In this document: piece after piece, positions 24,578 through 33,223 of the stretch
Layout: each line of letters starts with the position of its first letter
How positions within the stretch are numbered: the stretch's first letter is position 1
NCBI GenBank assembly: GCA_026005095.1
Contig: BPKK01000002.1
Coordinates: 186,001-250,000 of the forward strand
Length of the DNA: 64,000 bases
Origin: Silanimonas sp.
Lineage (GTDB): Bacteria > Pseudomonadota > Gammaproteobacteria > Xanthomonadales > Xanthomonadaceae
Direction: 5' to 3'
The notes under the pieces: generated by a model
The model's input: the letters and a program-made list of their open reading frames with translations, nothing else
Database searches by the model: none
What the model was told of the DNA's origin: nothing
Translations under genes and position numbers: made by a program

Positions 24578-25184
24578 GCGACACGGCGCGCAACCTCGAC
24601 CTCGCCGCCCACCTGCGGGCGGCGCTGGAGGCCATCGGCCAGGCCGACGAGGCCAGCCTGCGCGCCGAACTCAATGCCATCCTGCAATGGCAGGAAGGGC
24701 CGCTGGTGGAGGGCCTGGCGCGCTTGAGCCAGCAGCTCGGCGAGGCGCTCGGCGAGCTGCCGGCGGTGGATGCGGCGGTGGGCGAACTGCCCGATGCCTG
24801 CGCCCGCCTCGACCATGCCGTGGCCATGAGCGAGCAGGCCGCCAACCGCACCCTCGACCTCGTCGAGGACTCGCAGCGGCTGATGGAGCGCCTGCTGGTG
24901 CCGAGCGCCGACCACGAGGAACTGCTGAAGGCCCTGCGCGGGAATCTCTCGGAGATGGCCTGGCGCAGAGCTACCAGGATCTCACCGGGCAGATCATCAA
25001 GAAGGTGGCCGGCATCGTGCGCGGGGTGCACGACCAGCTCAGCGCCATGGGCCTGCCGCCGGGAGGGGGGCGGAAGAAGGACGAGGATCCGCTTGCCGGC
25101 GCTGGCCCGAGTATTGCAGGGCTGGACCGGCCGGCGGCCTCGCAGCGTGACGCCGACGACCTCTTGTCCGACCTCGGTCTGTGA
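24574..25184 (+). CDS. cheZ: CheY phosphatase CheZ (frameshifted)
   Basis: CheZ is encoded in two frames. Residues 1-129 run from 24574 in one frame (helical, ending LRGNLSEMA). The rest, [26 protein letters not shown] to the end at 25184, lies in another. [11 protein letters not shown] holds the Gln/Asp region that acts on CheY-P, and the C-terminal [12 protein letters not shown] is the CheY-binding peptide. Restoring one C near 24960 (ATGGCC-CTGGCG) would join them into ~203 codons. Because three nearby genes carry similar one-base shifts, a sequencing error is the likelier cause. Otherwise the strain would lack CheZ. Confidence 0.85.
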
Positions 25185-25194
25185 AGGAGCGCCC

Positions 25195-26852
25195 ATGGCT
25201 GCCGTCTCGCCCGACATCGCCGCCGATTTCCTCGTCGAAGCCGGCGAGATCCTCGAGCGCCTCGGCGAGCAGCTGGTGCAGCTCGAGCAGGCGGCCGACG
25301 ACAAGGGCCTGCTGAACGCGGTCTTCCGCGGTTTTCATACCATCAAAGGCGGCGCCGGCTTCCTTGGCCTCACCCCCATGGTCGATCTCTGCCATGCCCT
25401 CGAGGACGCCTTCGACAAGGCGCGCGACGGCAAGATCCTGCTCGACGACGATGCTTTCGACTACGCCCAGCGCTGCCTCGACACCCTCTCCGCGCAGATG
25501 GCGGCCCTCGCCGCCGGGCAGGAACTGCCGCCCGCCGAGCCGGAGCTGATCGCCTCGATCAAGGCCTGGGCCTCGGGGCAGGCCGCCACCAAGCCCGCCA
25601 AGCCGGCTCCTGCGGCCAGGCCCGCCGCCGGCGCGTCTGCCGTCGCCAAGCCCGCGGCCCCGGCCAAGGCCGGCGGCGAGGCCGAGCAGACCGTCCGCGT
25701 CGACACCAAGCGCCTCGATGCCATCGTCAACCTCACCGGCGAGCTGGTGCTGGCACGCAACCGGCTCAAGGTGCTGCGCGACCGCTTCAAGGACGAGGAC
25801 CTGCACCGCGCGGTGACCGCCCTCGACCATGCCACCGCCCGCCTTCAGGGCTCGGTGATGCGCACCCGCATGCAGCCGGTGAGCCGGGTGTTCCAGCGCT
25901 TCCCGAAGATGGCCCGCGACGTCGCCCGCCAGCTCGACAAGCAGGTGGAGCTCACGCTCGAGGGCGCCGAGACCGAGCTCGACCGCAATCTCGTCGAGGC
26001 GCTCGCCGATCCGCTGGTGCATCTCGTGCGCAATGCCATCGACCATGGCATCGAGAAGCCCGAGGTACGCCGCGCCGCCGGCAAGAGTCCGGTTGGCCAG
26101 GTCTCCTCTCGGCGCGCCAGGAGGGTGACAACGTCGCCATCGAGATCCGCGACGACGGCGGCGGCATGGACCCGGAGAAGCTGCGCGCCAAGGCGGTAGA
26201 GAAGGGTCTGCTCACCCCCGAGGCGGCGGCCCGGCTGGGCGCCGAGGAATGCTTCCAGCTGATCTTCCTGCCCGGGTTCTCGACCAAGCAGGAGGTGACC
26301 GACATCTCCGGCCGCGGCGTCGGCATGGACGTGGTGCAGTCGAAGATCCGCGAGCTCTCCGGCCAGATCCAGATCCAGTCCGAATTGGGCCAGGGTTCGC
26401 GTTTCGTCATCCGCGTGCCGCTCACCCTCGCCATCCTGCCCACCCTGCTGGTACGGGTGGACGGCACCACCTATGCCCTGCCGCTCTCGCGCGTGGTCGA
26501 GGTGCTGCCGATGCCGCAGCAGAAGCCCGACTATGTCGATGGCCAGCCGGTACTCGACCTGCGTTCCACCACCTTGCCCCTGGTCTGGCTGCGCGCCTGG
26601 CTGCGCCTCGAACCCTGCGCCAATGGCGAGGTCATCGTGGTGCTGCAAAGCGGCGATTTCCGCTATGGCCTGGTCGTCGATCAGGTGCGCGGCCGCGAGG
26701 AGGTGGTGATCAAGGCCCTGCCCAAGCGGGTGCGCGGCATCCCCGGCTATGCCGGCGCCACCCTGATCGGCGATGGCACGCTCTCCCTGATCCTCGACGT
26801 GGACGGCATCCTGCGCAGCATGCGCAGCGGCGACCGCCTGCGGCGGGCCTGA
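25195..26852 (+). CDS. cheA: Chemotaxis histidine kinase CheA (first copy, frameshifted)
   Basis: It starts at the ATG at 25195 after AAGGAG. The HPt domain has H48 in FHTIKGGAGFLG. A short Ala/Pro/Lys linker follows with no recognisable P2 domain, then the dimerisation domain, an ATPase with N box HLVRNAIDHGIE and G2 box GRGVGMDVV, and a CheW-like regulatory domain. The frame breaks at about 26102, where GTCTCCTCTCG should read GTNCTCCTCTCG (one base missing). The remainder, including DDGGGMDPEKL, continues to 26852. Corrected length is about 553 residues. It sits in the cheYZA-motCD order, so it should drive the flagellar motor. Confidence 0.9.
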
Positions 26853-26866
26853 AGGGGCGGCGCGGC

Positions 26867-27610
26867 ATGGACATCCTCAGCCTCGCGGGCCTCGTCCTCG
26901 CCCTCGTCGCCATCGTCGGCGGCAGCCTCGCCAAGGGCGCGGGCCTCTCGGCGCTGTGGAACTTCGCCGCCTTCCTGATCGTCATCGTCGGCACCACCGG
27001 CGCGGTGCTGCTGCAAAGCGGCCTGCCTACCTTCAAGCGCGCCCTGCAGCTGGCGCGCTGGATCGTGCAGCCGCCGCCGGACAACCGCAAACGGCTGATC
27101 GCTCAGGTGGTGGAGTGGGCTGGCACCGCGCGCAAGCAGGGCCTGCTCGGCCTCGAGTCGCAGGTGGCGCGGCAGTCCGACCGCTTCATCGCCAAGGGCC
27201 TGCAGATGCTGGTGGACGGCGTGGAGCCGGAGACCCTGCGGCACATGCTGGAGATCGAGATCGCCGCCGAAGAGCATGCCGACACCCAGGCCGCCAAGGT
27301 GTTCGAGGCCGCCGGTGTGTACGCGCCCACGCTCGGCATCGTCGGCGCCGTGCTCGGCCTGATGTCGGTGATGAAGAACCTCGCCGACCCCTCCAAGCTC
27401 GGCAGCGGCATCGCCGCCGCCTTCACCGCCACCATCTACGGCATCGCCTCGGCCAACTGCCTGTTCCTGCCGGCGGCCAGCAAGCTCAAGGCCATCATCC
27501 GCCGCCGCGCCGGCGACCGCGAACTGGTGCTGGAAGGCCTGGTCTCGATCGCCCACGGCGAGAACCCGCGCAACATCGAACTCCGCCTCGGCGGGTTCCT
27601 GCACGGCTGA
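26867..27610 (+). CDS. motC: Flagellar stator protein MotC (MotA family)
   Basis: A 247-residue MotA/TolQ-type protein with four membrane helices (first pair at residues ~3-50, second pair at ~145-205) and a cytoplasmic loop with the torque-generating region between. The motif AGVYAPTLGIVGAVLGLMSVMKNL is typical. The gene order cheA-motA-like-motB-like-parA-cheW matches the second stator set MotCD of Pseudomonas and Xanthomonas. It follows cheA by 14 bp. Confidence 0.92.
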   Translation: MDILSLAGLVLALVAIVGGSLAKGAGLSALWNFAAFLIVIVGTTGAVLLQSGLPTFKRALQLARWIVQPPPDNRKRLIAQVVEWAGTARKQGLLGLESQVARQSDRFIAKGLQMLVDGVEPETLRHMLEIEIAAEEHADTQAAKVFEAAGVYAPTLGIVGAVLGLMSVMKNLADPSKLGSGIAAAFTATIYGIASANCLFLPAASKLKAIIRRRAGDRELVLEGLVSIAHGENPRNIELRLGGFLHG

Positions 27611-27619
27611 GGAGCTGCC

Positions 27620-28567
27620 ATGGCCCGCCACGGCCGCCACGAGGAGCACGTCAACCACGAGGCCTGGGCCATCCCCTACGGCGACCTCATCACCCTGCTG
27701 CTGGCCTTCTTCGTGGTGATGTACGCCATCTCTACCCTCAACGAGGGCAAGTACCGGGTGGCCTCGGAGTCGATCAGCGCCGCCTTCGACGGTCAGGCGC
27801 GGCGCATCGCCCCGATCCAGGTCGGCGATCCGGTGCGCGCCAGCCAGCTCGCCCCGGCGACGCCGGGGCAGGGCGTGCGAGAGGAGATGATCAACCTCGC
27901 CGAGCGCCTGCGCGCTGATGCCCTCATCAGCCCGATCGAGATGAAGCGATTGCAGGAGGAATCCGAGCAGGCCGGGGCGCAGCTCGATGCCATCCAGCGC
28001 CAGGTCGAGCGCGTGCTAGGGCCGATGATCCTCTCCGATCAGGTCACCGTGACCCGCGAAGGCCTGTGGGTGGAGGTGAACATCCGTTCCGACGTGCTGT
28101 TCGCCAGTGGCTCGGCGGCGCTCTCGGCCGGAGCCCGCGAGGCCATCGAGCAGCTCTCCGGCGTGCTGCGCGAGCTGCCGAACGAGGTGCGCGTCGAGGG
28201 GCATACCGACGACCAGCCGATCGCCAGCGCCCTCTATCCCTCGAACTGGGAGCTCAGCACCGCCCGTGCCGCCAGCGTGGTACGCCTGCTGGAGAGCCGC
28301 GGCGTCGACCCGCGGCGCCTGGCCGCGATCGGCTATGGCGAGAAGCGCCCGGCGGCCAGCAATGCCACTCCCGAGGGACGGGCCGCCAACCGCCGTGTGG
28401 TGTTGGTGATCCTTGCCGGCACCGGCCGCGAGGCGGCGCGCGCCAGTCAAGTTTCTGCCGCGCCGGCCGTTCAATCCGGGGCGGCGACCGGAACCGTTCC
28501 CGCCACCGAGGCCGCGCGACCGCCCGCGCCGGTTTCGGTGCCCCGTGCACTTCCCGAGGACGACTGA
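27620..28567 (+). CDS. motD: Flagellar stator protein MotD (MotB family)
   Basis: A 315-residue partner of MotC. The single transmembrane helix (residues ~19-38) carries the proton-binding D22 in PYGDLITLLLAFFVVMYA. The C-terminal OmpA-like domain (EGHTDDQPI ... NWELSTARAASVVRLL ... NRRVVLVI) anchors the stator to peptidoglycan. An Ala/Pro-rich tail extends beyond the domain. Its stop overlaps the next start (TGATG). Confidence 0.92.
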   Translation: MARHGRHEEHVNHEAWAIPYGDLITLLLAFFVVMYAISTLNEGKYRVASESISAAFDGQARRIAPIQVGDPVRASQLAPATPGQGVREEMINLAERLRADALISPIEMKRLQEESEQAGAQLDAIQRQVERVLGPMILSDQVTVTREGLWVEVNIRSDVLFASGSAALSAGAREAIEQLSGVLRELPNEVRVEGHTDDQPIASALYPSNWELSTARAASVVRLLESRGVDPRRLAAIGYGEKRPAASNATPEGRAANRRVVLVILAGTGREAARASQVSAAPAVQSGAATGTVPATEAARPPAPVSVPRALPEDD

Positions 28568-29352
28568 TGCAGGTGTGGGCGATCGCCAACCAGAAAGGCG
28601 GGGTGGGCAAGACCACCACCACGCTGCTGCTCGGCCGGCTGCTGGCTTCCCGCGGCCAGCGCGTGCTGCTCGCCGATCTCGACCCGCATGCTTCGCTCAC
28701 CCGCGCCTTTGGCATTCCCGGCGAGCCGCCGCCGGCGGGCACCCTCGATCTGTTCGAGCAGCCGCCGAAGGCGGTGGCCGAGGTTTCGCGGCCCACGCCC
28801 ATCGCCGGCCTGCGGCTGCTGCCGGCCCAGGCCGGCATGGCCACGCTGGAGCGGCGCAGCGCCACCGCGCCCGGCCTCGGCCTTGCCCTGGGCCAGGGGC
28901 TCGCTGCCGCGGCCGCCGACTACGACTATGCCCTGCTCGACTGCCCGCCCACCCTGGGCCTGCTGATGGTCAATGCCCTGGCCGCCGCCGACCAGCTCGT
29001 CATCCCCACCCAGACCGAGCCGCTGGCGGTACACGGCATGGAGGGCATGCTGCGCACCGCGCAGATGGTCGAGCGCTCGCGCAAGCGCGCCCTGCCGGCG
29101 CGCATCCTGCCCACCCTGTTCGATCGCCGCACCCGCGCCTGCACCGAAACCCTCGACCGCCTGCGCGAGGCGCAGCCGGAGCGCACCTGGGTGCAGGCGG
29201 TGCCGCTCGATACCCGCCTGCGCGACGTGGCCGAGCTCGTCCGTGCCGAACTGCCGGCCGAGGTGCTACAGAGCCGGGGCTACGATGCCTATCAGCGGGC
29301 CCTGGCCTGGTTGCTGCGCGAGGCCCCGCACCCCGAGGGACTGCCGGCATGA
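28567..29352 (+). CDS. parC: ParA-type ATPase for chemotaxis array placement (ParC-like)
   Basis: A 261-residue ParA/Soj-family ATPase with Walker A NQKGGVGKTTTTLLL (residues 8-22), DLDPHASLTRAFG and DCPPTLGLLMVNAL. No ParB gene is near. Genes in this position between motD and cheW encode ParC, which places chemotaxis arrays at the pole in Vibrio and Pseudomonas. The role here is by gene context. It overlaps its neighbours by 1 and 4 bases. Confidence 0.85.
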   Translation: MQVWAIANQKGGVGKTTTTLLLGRLLASRGQRVLLADLDPHASLTRAFGIPGEPPPAGTLDLFEQPPKAVAEVSRPTPIAGLRLLPAQAGMATLERRSATAPGLGLALGQGLAAAAADYDYALLDCPPTLGLLMVNALAAADQLVIPTQTEPLAVHGMEGMLRTAQMVERSRKRALPARILPTLFDRRTRACTETLDRLREAQPERTWVQAVPLDTRLRDVAELVRAELPAEVLQSRGYDAYQRALAWLLREAPHPEGLPA

Positions 29353-30329
29353 GTGGCGGCCTCGTCGACGACTATCTCGCCCAGCTGCTGGGGGCGGCCT
29401 CCGGCCCGGCGGCGCCGGCCTCCGGGGCCGCGGCCGCCGGTCCGGCCGCGCCCGATTCCCCGCCCACCCCTGCGCAGGAGCCCCCCGTGGCCACGCCGCA
29501 ACCGCCCGCCGCCCCCGTGCCGGCCGCGCCGGCGAACCCGGACGAGATCACCGAGGACGAGTTCGAGGCCCTGCTGGATGCCCTGCATGGCGACAAGCCG
29601 CCGGGGGCGTCCTCGCCCGCTCCGGTGGCTGCGGCGGGACCACCCGTTGCCCCGGCCGCGCCGGCGAACCCGGACGAGATCACCGAGGACGAGTTCGAGG
29701 CCCTGCTGGATGCCTTGCATGGCGACAAGCCGCCGGGGGCGTCCTCGCCGCCCGCCTCGGCGCCGGCCTCGCCGCTCGCCGCGGCGGCGGCGGTCGCCGT
29801 GGCCGCCGCCCGTGCCGGCCAGCCCGAGGGCGGGCGGCAGGCCGGGGAGGCGGGCGATCCGGAACCCGCGGGCGAGGGGGCCTGGCGTGGCCAGGAGCGC
29901 CGCGCCAGCCGCCGCAGCTCGCGCTGGCTGCGCCTGCACGTGCACCAGCAGGACTACGCGGTCGAACTCCTGAAGGTGCAGGAGGTGCTGCTGCCGGTGC
30001 CGGTGCTGCCCATGCGCGACACCAGCCCGGCCATCCTCGGGGTGATGAACCTGCGCGGGGTGGTGGTGCCGGTGCTCGACCTCGGACTCTGGCTCGGGCT
30101 CGAGGAAGTGCAGGACACGCCACAGACGCGCTACGTGGTGCTGGAGCAGAATGGCGAGTGCCTGGCATTGAAGGTCACGGCGGTGCTGGACGTGCATGCC
30201 ATCGCCGACGCCGACATCGAGCCGGCGGAACACACCCTGGCAGCCCCGGAAAGCGCGATGTTGAGCGGGGTCACCCGCTTGAATTCACAACCTGTGATAC
30301 TCCTCGACGCGGCGGGGCTGCTAGGCTGA
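29349..30329 (+). CDS. parP: ParP-like CheW-domain protein with duplicated acidic motif
   Basis: A 326-residue protein. The N-terminal ~190 residues are low-complexity Ala/Pro and contain two copies of NPDEITEDEFEALLDALHG, 44 residues apart. The C-terminal domain (residues ~195-325) is CheW-like (LHVHQQDYAVELLKVQEVL ... GVMNLRGVVVPVLDL). In gene order it corresponds to ParP, which links ParC to CheA arrays. The repeated motif resembles the CheY-binding DEIDALLHG peptide of FliM in this same window, so it may dock CheY-P or a related partner; this is inference. Confidence 0.82.
   Translation: MSGGLVDDYLAQLLGAASGPAAPASGAAAAGPAAPDSPPTPAQEPPVATPQPPAAPVPAAPANPDEITEDEFEALLDALHGDKPPGASSPAPVAAAGPPVAPAAPANPDEITEDEFEALLDALHGDKPPGASSPPASAPASPLAAAAAVAVAAARAGQPEGGRQAGEAGDPEPAGEGAWRGQERRASRRSSRWLRLHVHQQDYAVELLKVQEVLLPVPVLPMRDTSPAILGVMNLRGVVVPVLDLGLWLGLEEVQDTPQTRYVVLEQNGECLALKVTAVLDVHAIADADIEPAEHTLAAPESAMLSGVTRLNSQPVILLDAAGLLG
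29521..29749 (+). repeat. Two 97-bp direct repeats within parP
   Basis: Bases 29521-29617 and 29653-29749 are identical except for one C/T difference, offset 132 bp (44 codons). The duplication is in frame and must be recent, since the copies have not diverged. Confidence 0.88.
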
Positions 30330-30403
30330 AACTCACGCCGTCTCCACCGGCCTGCCGGCCGGCTGGCAGCCGGTTGTACCTGCACGCGGAGGGGAGGGAG
30401 CAC

Positions 30404-30685
30404 ATGCCGAACGTCGAGCTCAGTCCCGAATGGGGCATCGAGGCCGCCGCCGACCTCAAGGCCCGCCTGGCCCCGCACCTCGGGGACGCCGACGAGGTGG
30501 TGCTCGCCGCCCCGGCCGCCAGCCGCGTGCACAGCGCCTCGCTGCAGGTGCTCGCCGCGTTTTTCCGCAGCCGCCGTGCGGCGGGCCTAGCCACCCGCCT
30601 CGAACCCTGCGCCGACGGCCTGCGCGATGCCGCCGTGCAGCTCGGCATCGCCGCCGAACTGGGTCTTGCACCTCCTCAACCGTAA
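30404..30685 (+). CDS. Small STAS-domain protein in chemotaxis cluster
   Basis: A 93-residue protein resembling a STAS (anti-sigma antagonist-like) domain: VELSPEWGIEAAADLKARLAPHL, then DEVVLAAPAASRVHSASLQVLAAFFRS in the position of the usual D-S-A/S-G core. The start at 30404 follows GAGGGGAGGGAG. It begins a second transcription group (STAS, cheY, cheA, receptors). Similar STAS-cheY-cheA trios exist in other Xanthomonadales; the function in chemotaxis is unsettled. Confidence 0.7.
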   Translation: MPNVELSPEWGIEAAADLKARLAPHLGDADEVVLAAPAASRVHSASLQVLAAFFRSRRAAGLATRLEPCADGLRDAAVQLGIAAELGLAPPQP

Positions 30686-30713
30686 TCCCACGTCATCCAT
30701 CGAGGATTCCCCC

Positions 30714-31079
30714 ATGACTGCGCACATCCTGGTCGTCGACGACTCGGCTTCGATGCGGCAAATGGTCGCCTTCACCCTCACGGGCGCCGGGTTCACCGTC
30801 ACCGAGGCCGAGGACGGCGTGGTCGCCCTCGACAAGGCCAAGAACGCCAAGTTCAACGCGGTGGTCACCGACGTGAACATGCCGAACATGGACGGCATCA
30901 CCCTGATCCGGCACCTGCGCGAGCTGCCGGACTACAAGTTCACGCCGCTGCTGATGCTCACCACCGAGGCCGGCGCCGACAAGAAGGCCGAGGGCAAGGC
31001 CGCCGGCGCCACCGGCTGGCTGGTCAAGCCTTTCAATCCGGACCAGCTCGTCGCCACGGTCAAGAAAGTGCTCGGCTGA
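30714..31079 (+). CDS. Second CheY-type response regulator
   Basis: A 121-residue single receiver domain with D9/D10, phospho-acceptor in VVTDVNMPNMDG, the conserved Thr in MLTTEAG and Lys in LVKPF. The sequence around DVNMPNMDGITLIRHLR is more like regulators attached to receptor-rich Che clusters than the motor-binding CheY at 24182. It is the probable target of the CheA at 31142. Confidence 0.92.
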   Translation: MTAHILVVDDSASMRQMVAFTLTGAGFTVTEAEDGVVALDKAKNAKFNAVVTDVNMPNMDGITLIRHLRELPDYKFTPLLMLTTEAGADKKAEGKAAGATGWLVKPFNPDQLVATVKKVLG

Positions 31080-31141
31080 CAGGGTGGCCGGCCGCACGCC
31101 GGCGCCCCCACACATTCGCGGTTGGCACCCCGGGGTTTCCG

Positions 31142-33185
31142 ATGAGCAACGACCTCAAGCGATTCCACGCCACCTTCTTCGAGGAGAGCCGCGAAGGCCT
31201 GGAGGCCATGGAGACCGGCCTGCTCGATCTCGAGGCCGGGCGCGGCAGCGCCGACACCATCAACTCGGTGTTCCGCGCCGCGCACTCGATCAAGGGCGGC
31301 TCGGCCACCTTCGGCTTCACCAAGGTCGCCGAGCTCACCCATGTGCTCGAGACCCTGCTCGACGAGCTGCGCGCCGGCAAGCGCCCGCTCACCACCGATG
31401 CCATGGATGCCATGCTGGCCTCGGTGGACGTGCTGCGCGGCCTGCTCGCCGCGGCCGAGGCCGGCGTGCCCCCGGCCGACGACGGCGCCGGCATCGTCGC
31501 CCGGCTCAATGCCGTGCTCACCGGCAAGGCCACCATCGCCGTGGGCGCCGGCGCGGGCACGGCGCCGGCGGCCGCCAAGCCGAAGGCACCAGACCGCTTC
31601 GTCATCGCCTTCGCGCCCAAGCCCTCGATGTATTTGAGCGGCAACGACCCGCTGCGCATCCTGCGCGAGCTGGCCGAGCTGGGCGAGATGAAGGTCGAGT
31701 GCGATGCTTCGGGCTTGCCGGATTTCGAGGCCCTCGATCCCAGCACCAGCTACCTCAAGTGGACGCTCACCCTGCCGGGTTCGGCCAGCGAGGCGGCGAT
31801 CCGCGATGCCTTCTCCTGGGTCGAGGACGAGTGCGAGCTCTCGATCAATGGCGATGGTGCCGCGGCGGCTCCAGCGCAGACCGCGCCGGCACCACCGACC
31901 CCCCCGGCACCGGCCGAGCCGGCACTGGCGCCGGCGTCCACGCCCCCCCCCCGCGCCCGCCGCGGTGCCGGGCGCCGGCACGCCGCCCGCGGCGGCGGGA
32001 GCGGCGGCCGGCGGAGGCGAGGATGCCTCGATCCGCGTGCAGGCCAGCAAGGTCGACATGCTGATCAACCTGGTGGGTGAGCTGGTCATCACCCAGGCCA
32101 TGCTGAAGCAGGTGGGCAGCGGCATCGAAGGGCCGCTCGCCGAGCGCCTGATGGCCGGGCTGGAAACCCTGGAGCGCAATACCCGCGACCTGCAGGAAGC
32201 CGTCATCAGCGTGCGCATGCTGCCGGTGGATGCGGTGTTCCGGCGCTTTCCGCGCCTGGTGCGCGATCTCGCCAGCCGCCTCGGCAAGCAGGTGCAGTTG
32301 AAGACCTTCGGCGAGACCACCGAGCTCGACAAGGGCCTGATCGAGAAGATCAGCGACCCTATGGTGCACCTGGTGCGCAATGCCATCGACCATGGCCTCG
32401 AGACCACCGAGGACCGCATCAGGGCCGGCAAGGACCCCACCGGCACCATCGTCCTCGCGGCCTCGCACCAGGGCGGCAACATCGTCATCGAGGTCAGCGA
32501 CGACGGAAAGGGCCTGAACCGCGACAAGATCCTCGCCAAGGCCCGTGAGAAGGGCATCCCGGTGCCCGACAACCCCAGCGATGCCGAGGTCTTCAACCTG
32601 ATCTTCGCCCCCGGCTTCTCCACCGCCGACCAGGTCACCGACCTCTCGGGCCGCGGCGTGGGCATGGACGTGGTGCGCAAGAACATCCAGAGCCTGGGCG
32701 GCGAGGTGGTGCTGGACAGTGCGCCGGGCAAGGGCACCAAGGTCACGATCAAGCTGCCGCTCACCCTCGCCATCCTCGATGGCATGACCGTGAAGGTAGG
32801 CGAGGAGGTATTCGTGCTGCCGCTCGGCTACGTCATCGAATCGATGAAGCCCCTGCCGGAGAACGTGCGCTCGGTGAGTGGCGAGGGGCGGGTGCTCAAG
32901 GTGCGCGGCGAATACCTGCCGATGGTCCATCTCGGCCAGCATTTCGGCATGGGCGGGGCCGAGCGCCCGGAGATCACCGTGATCGTCGAGGGCGACGGCC
33001 AGAAGCTGGCGCTCGAGGTCGACGAGCTGATCGGGCAGCAGCAGGTGGTGGTGAAGAGCCTCGAGGCCAACTACCGCCGCATCAATGGCATTTCCGGCGC
33101 CACCATCCTCGGCGATGGCCGGGTGGCGCTGATCATCGACGTGCCCGGCCTGGTGCGCGGGCGTAGTGTGGGCAAGGCCGCCTGA
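31142..33185 (+). CDS. cheA: Second chemotaxis histidine kinase CheA (frameshifted)
   Basis: It begins with an HPt domain (H48 in RAAHSIKGGSATFG). A P2-like domain follows (DRFVIAFAPKPSMYLSGNDPLRILREL, residues ~155-240), unlike the CheA at 25195. The two halves lie in different frames that meet at the run of ten C at 31943-31952 in the Ala/Pro linker. The second frame continues with SKVDMLINLVGELVITQ, N box HLVRNAIDHGLE, G2 box GRGVGMDVV and a CheW-like domain to 33185. Corrected length is about 680 residues. A homopolymer miscount is the simplest explanation of the break. Confidence 0.9.
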
Positions 33186-33223
33186 ATCCTTAAGACCCCG
33201 GCAAGGGGCAAGAGAGGTTCGCC

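Noticed and set aside
24574-26852. Programmed frameshifting or a CheZ-CheA fusion protein
   Set aside because: The joined frame past the cheZ break encodes meaningless Arg/Pro-rich sequence, while the alternate frame restores CheZ motifs and a normal stop. There is no slippery sequence.
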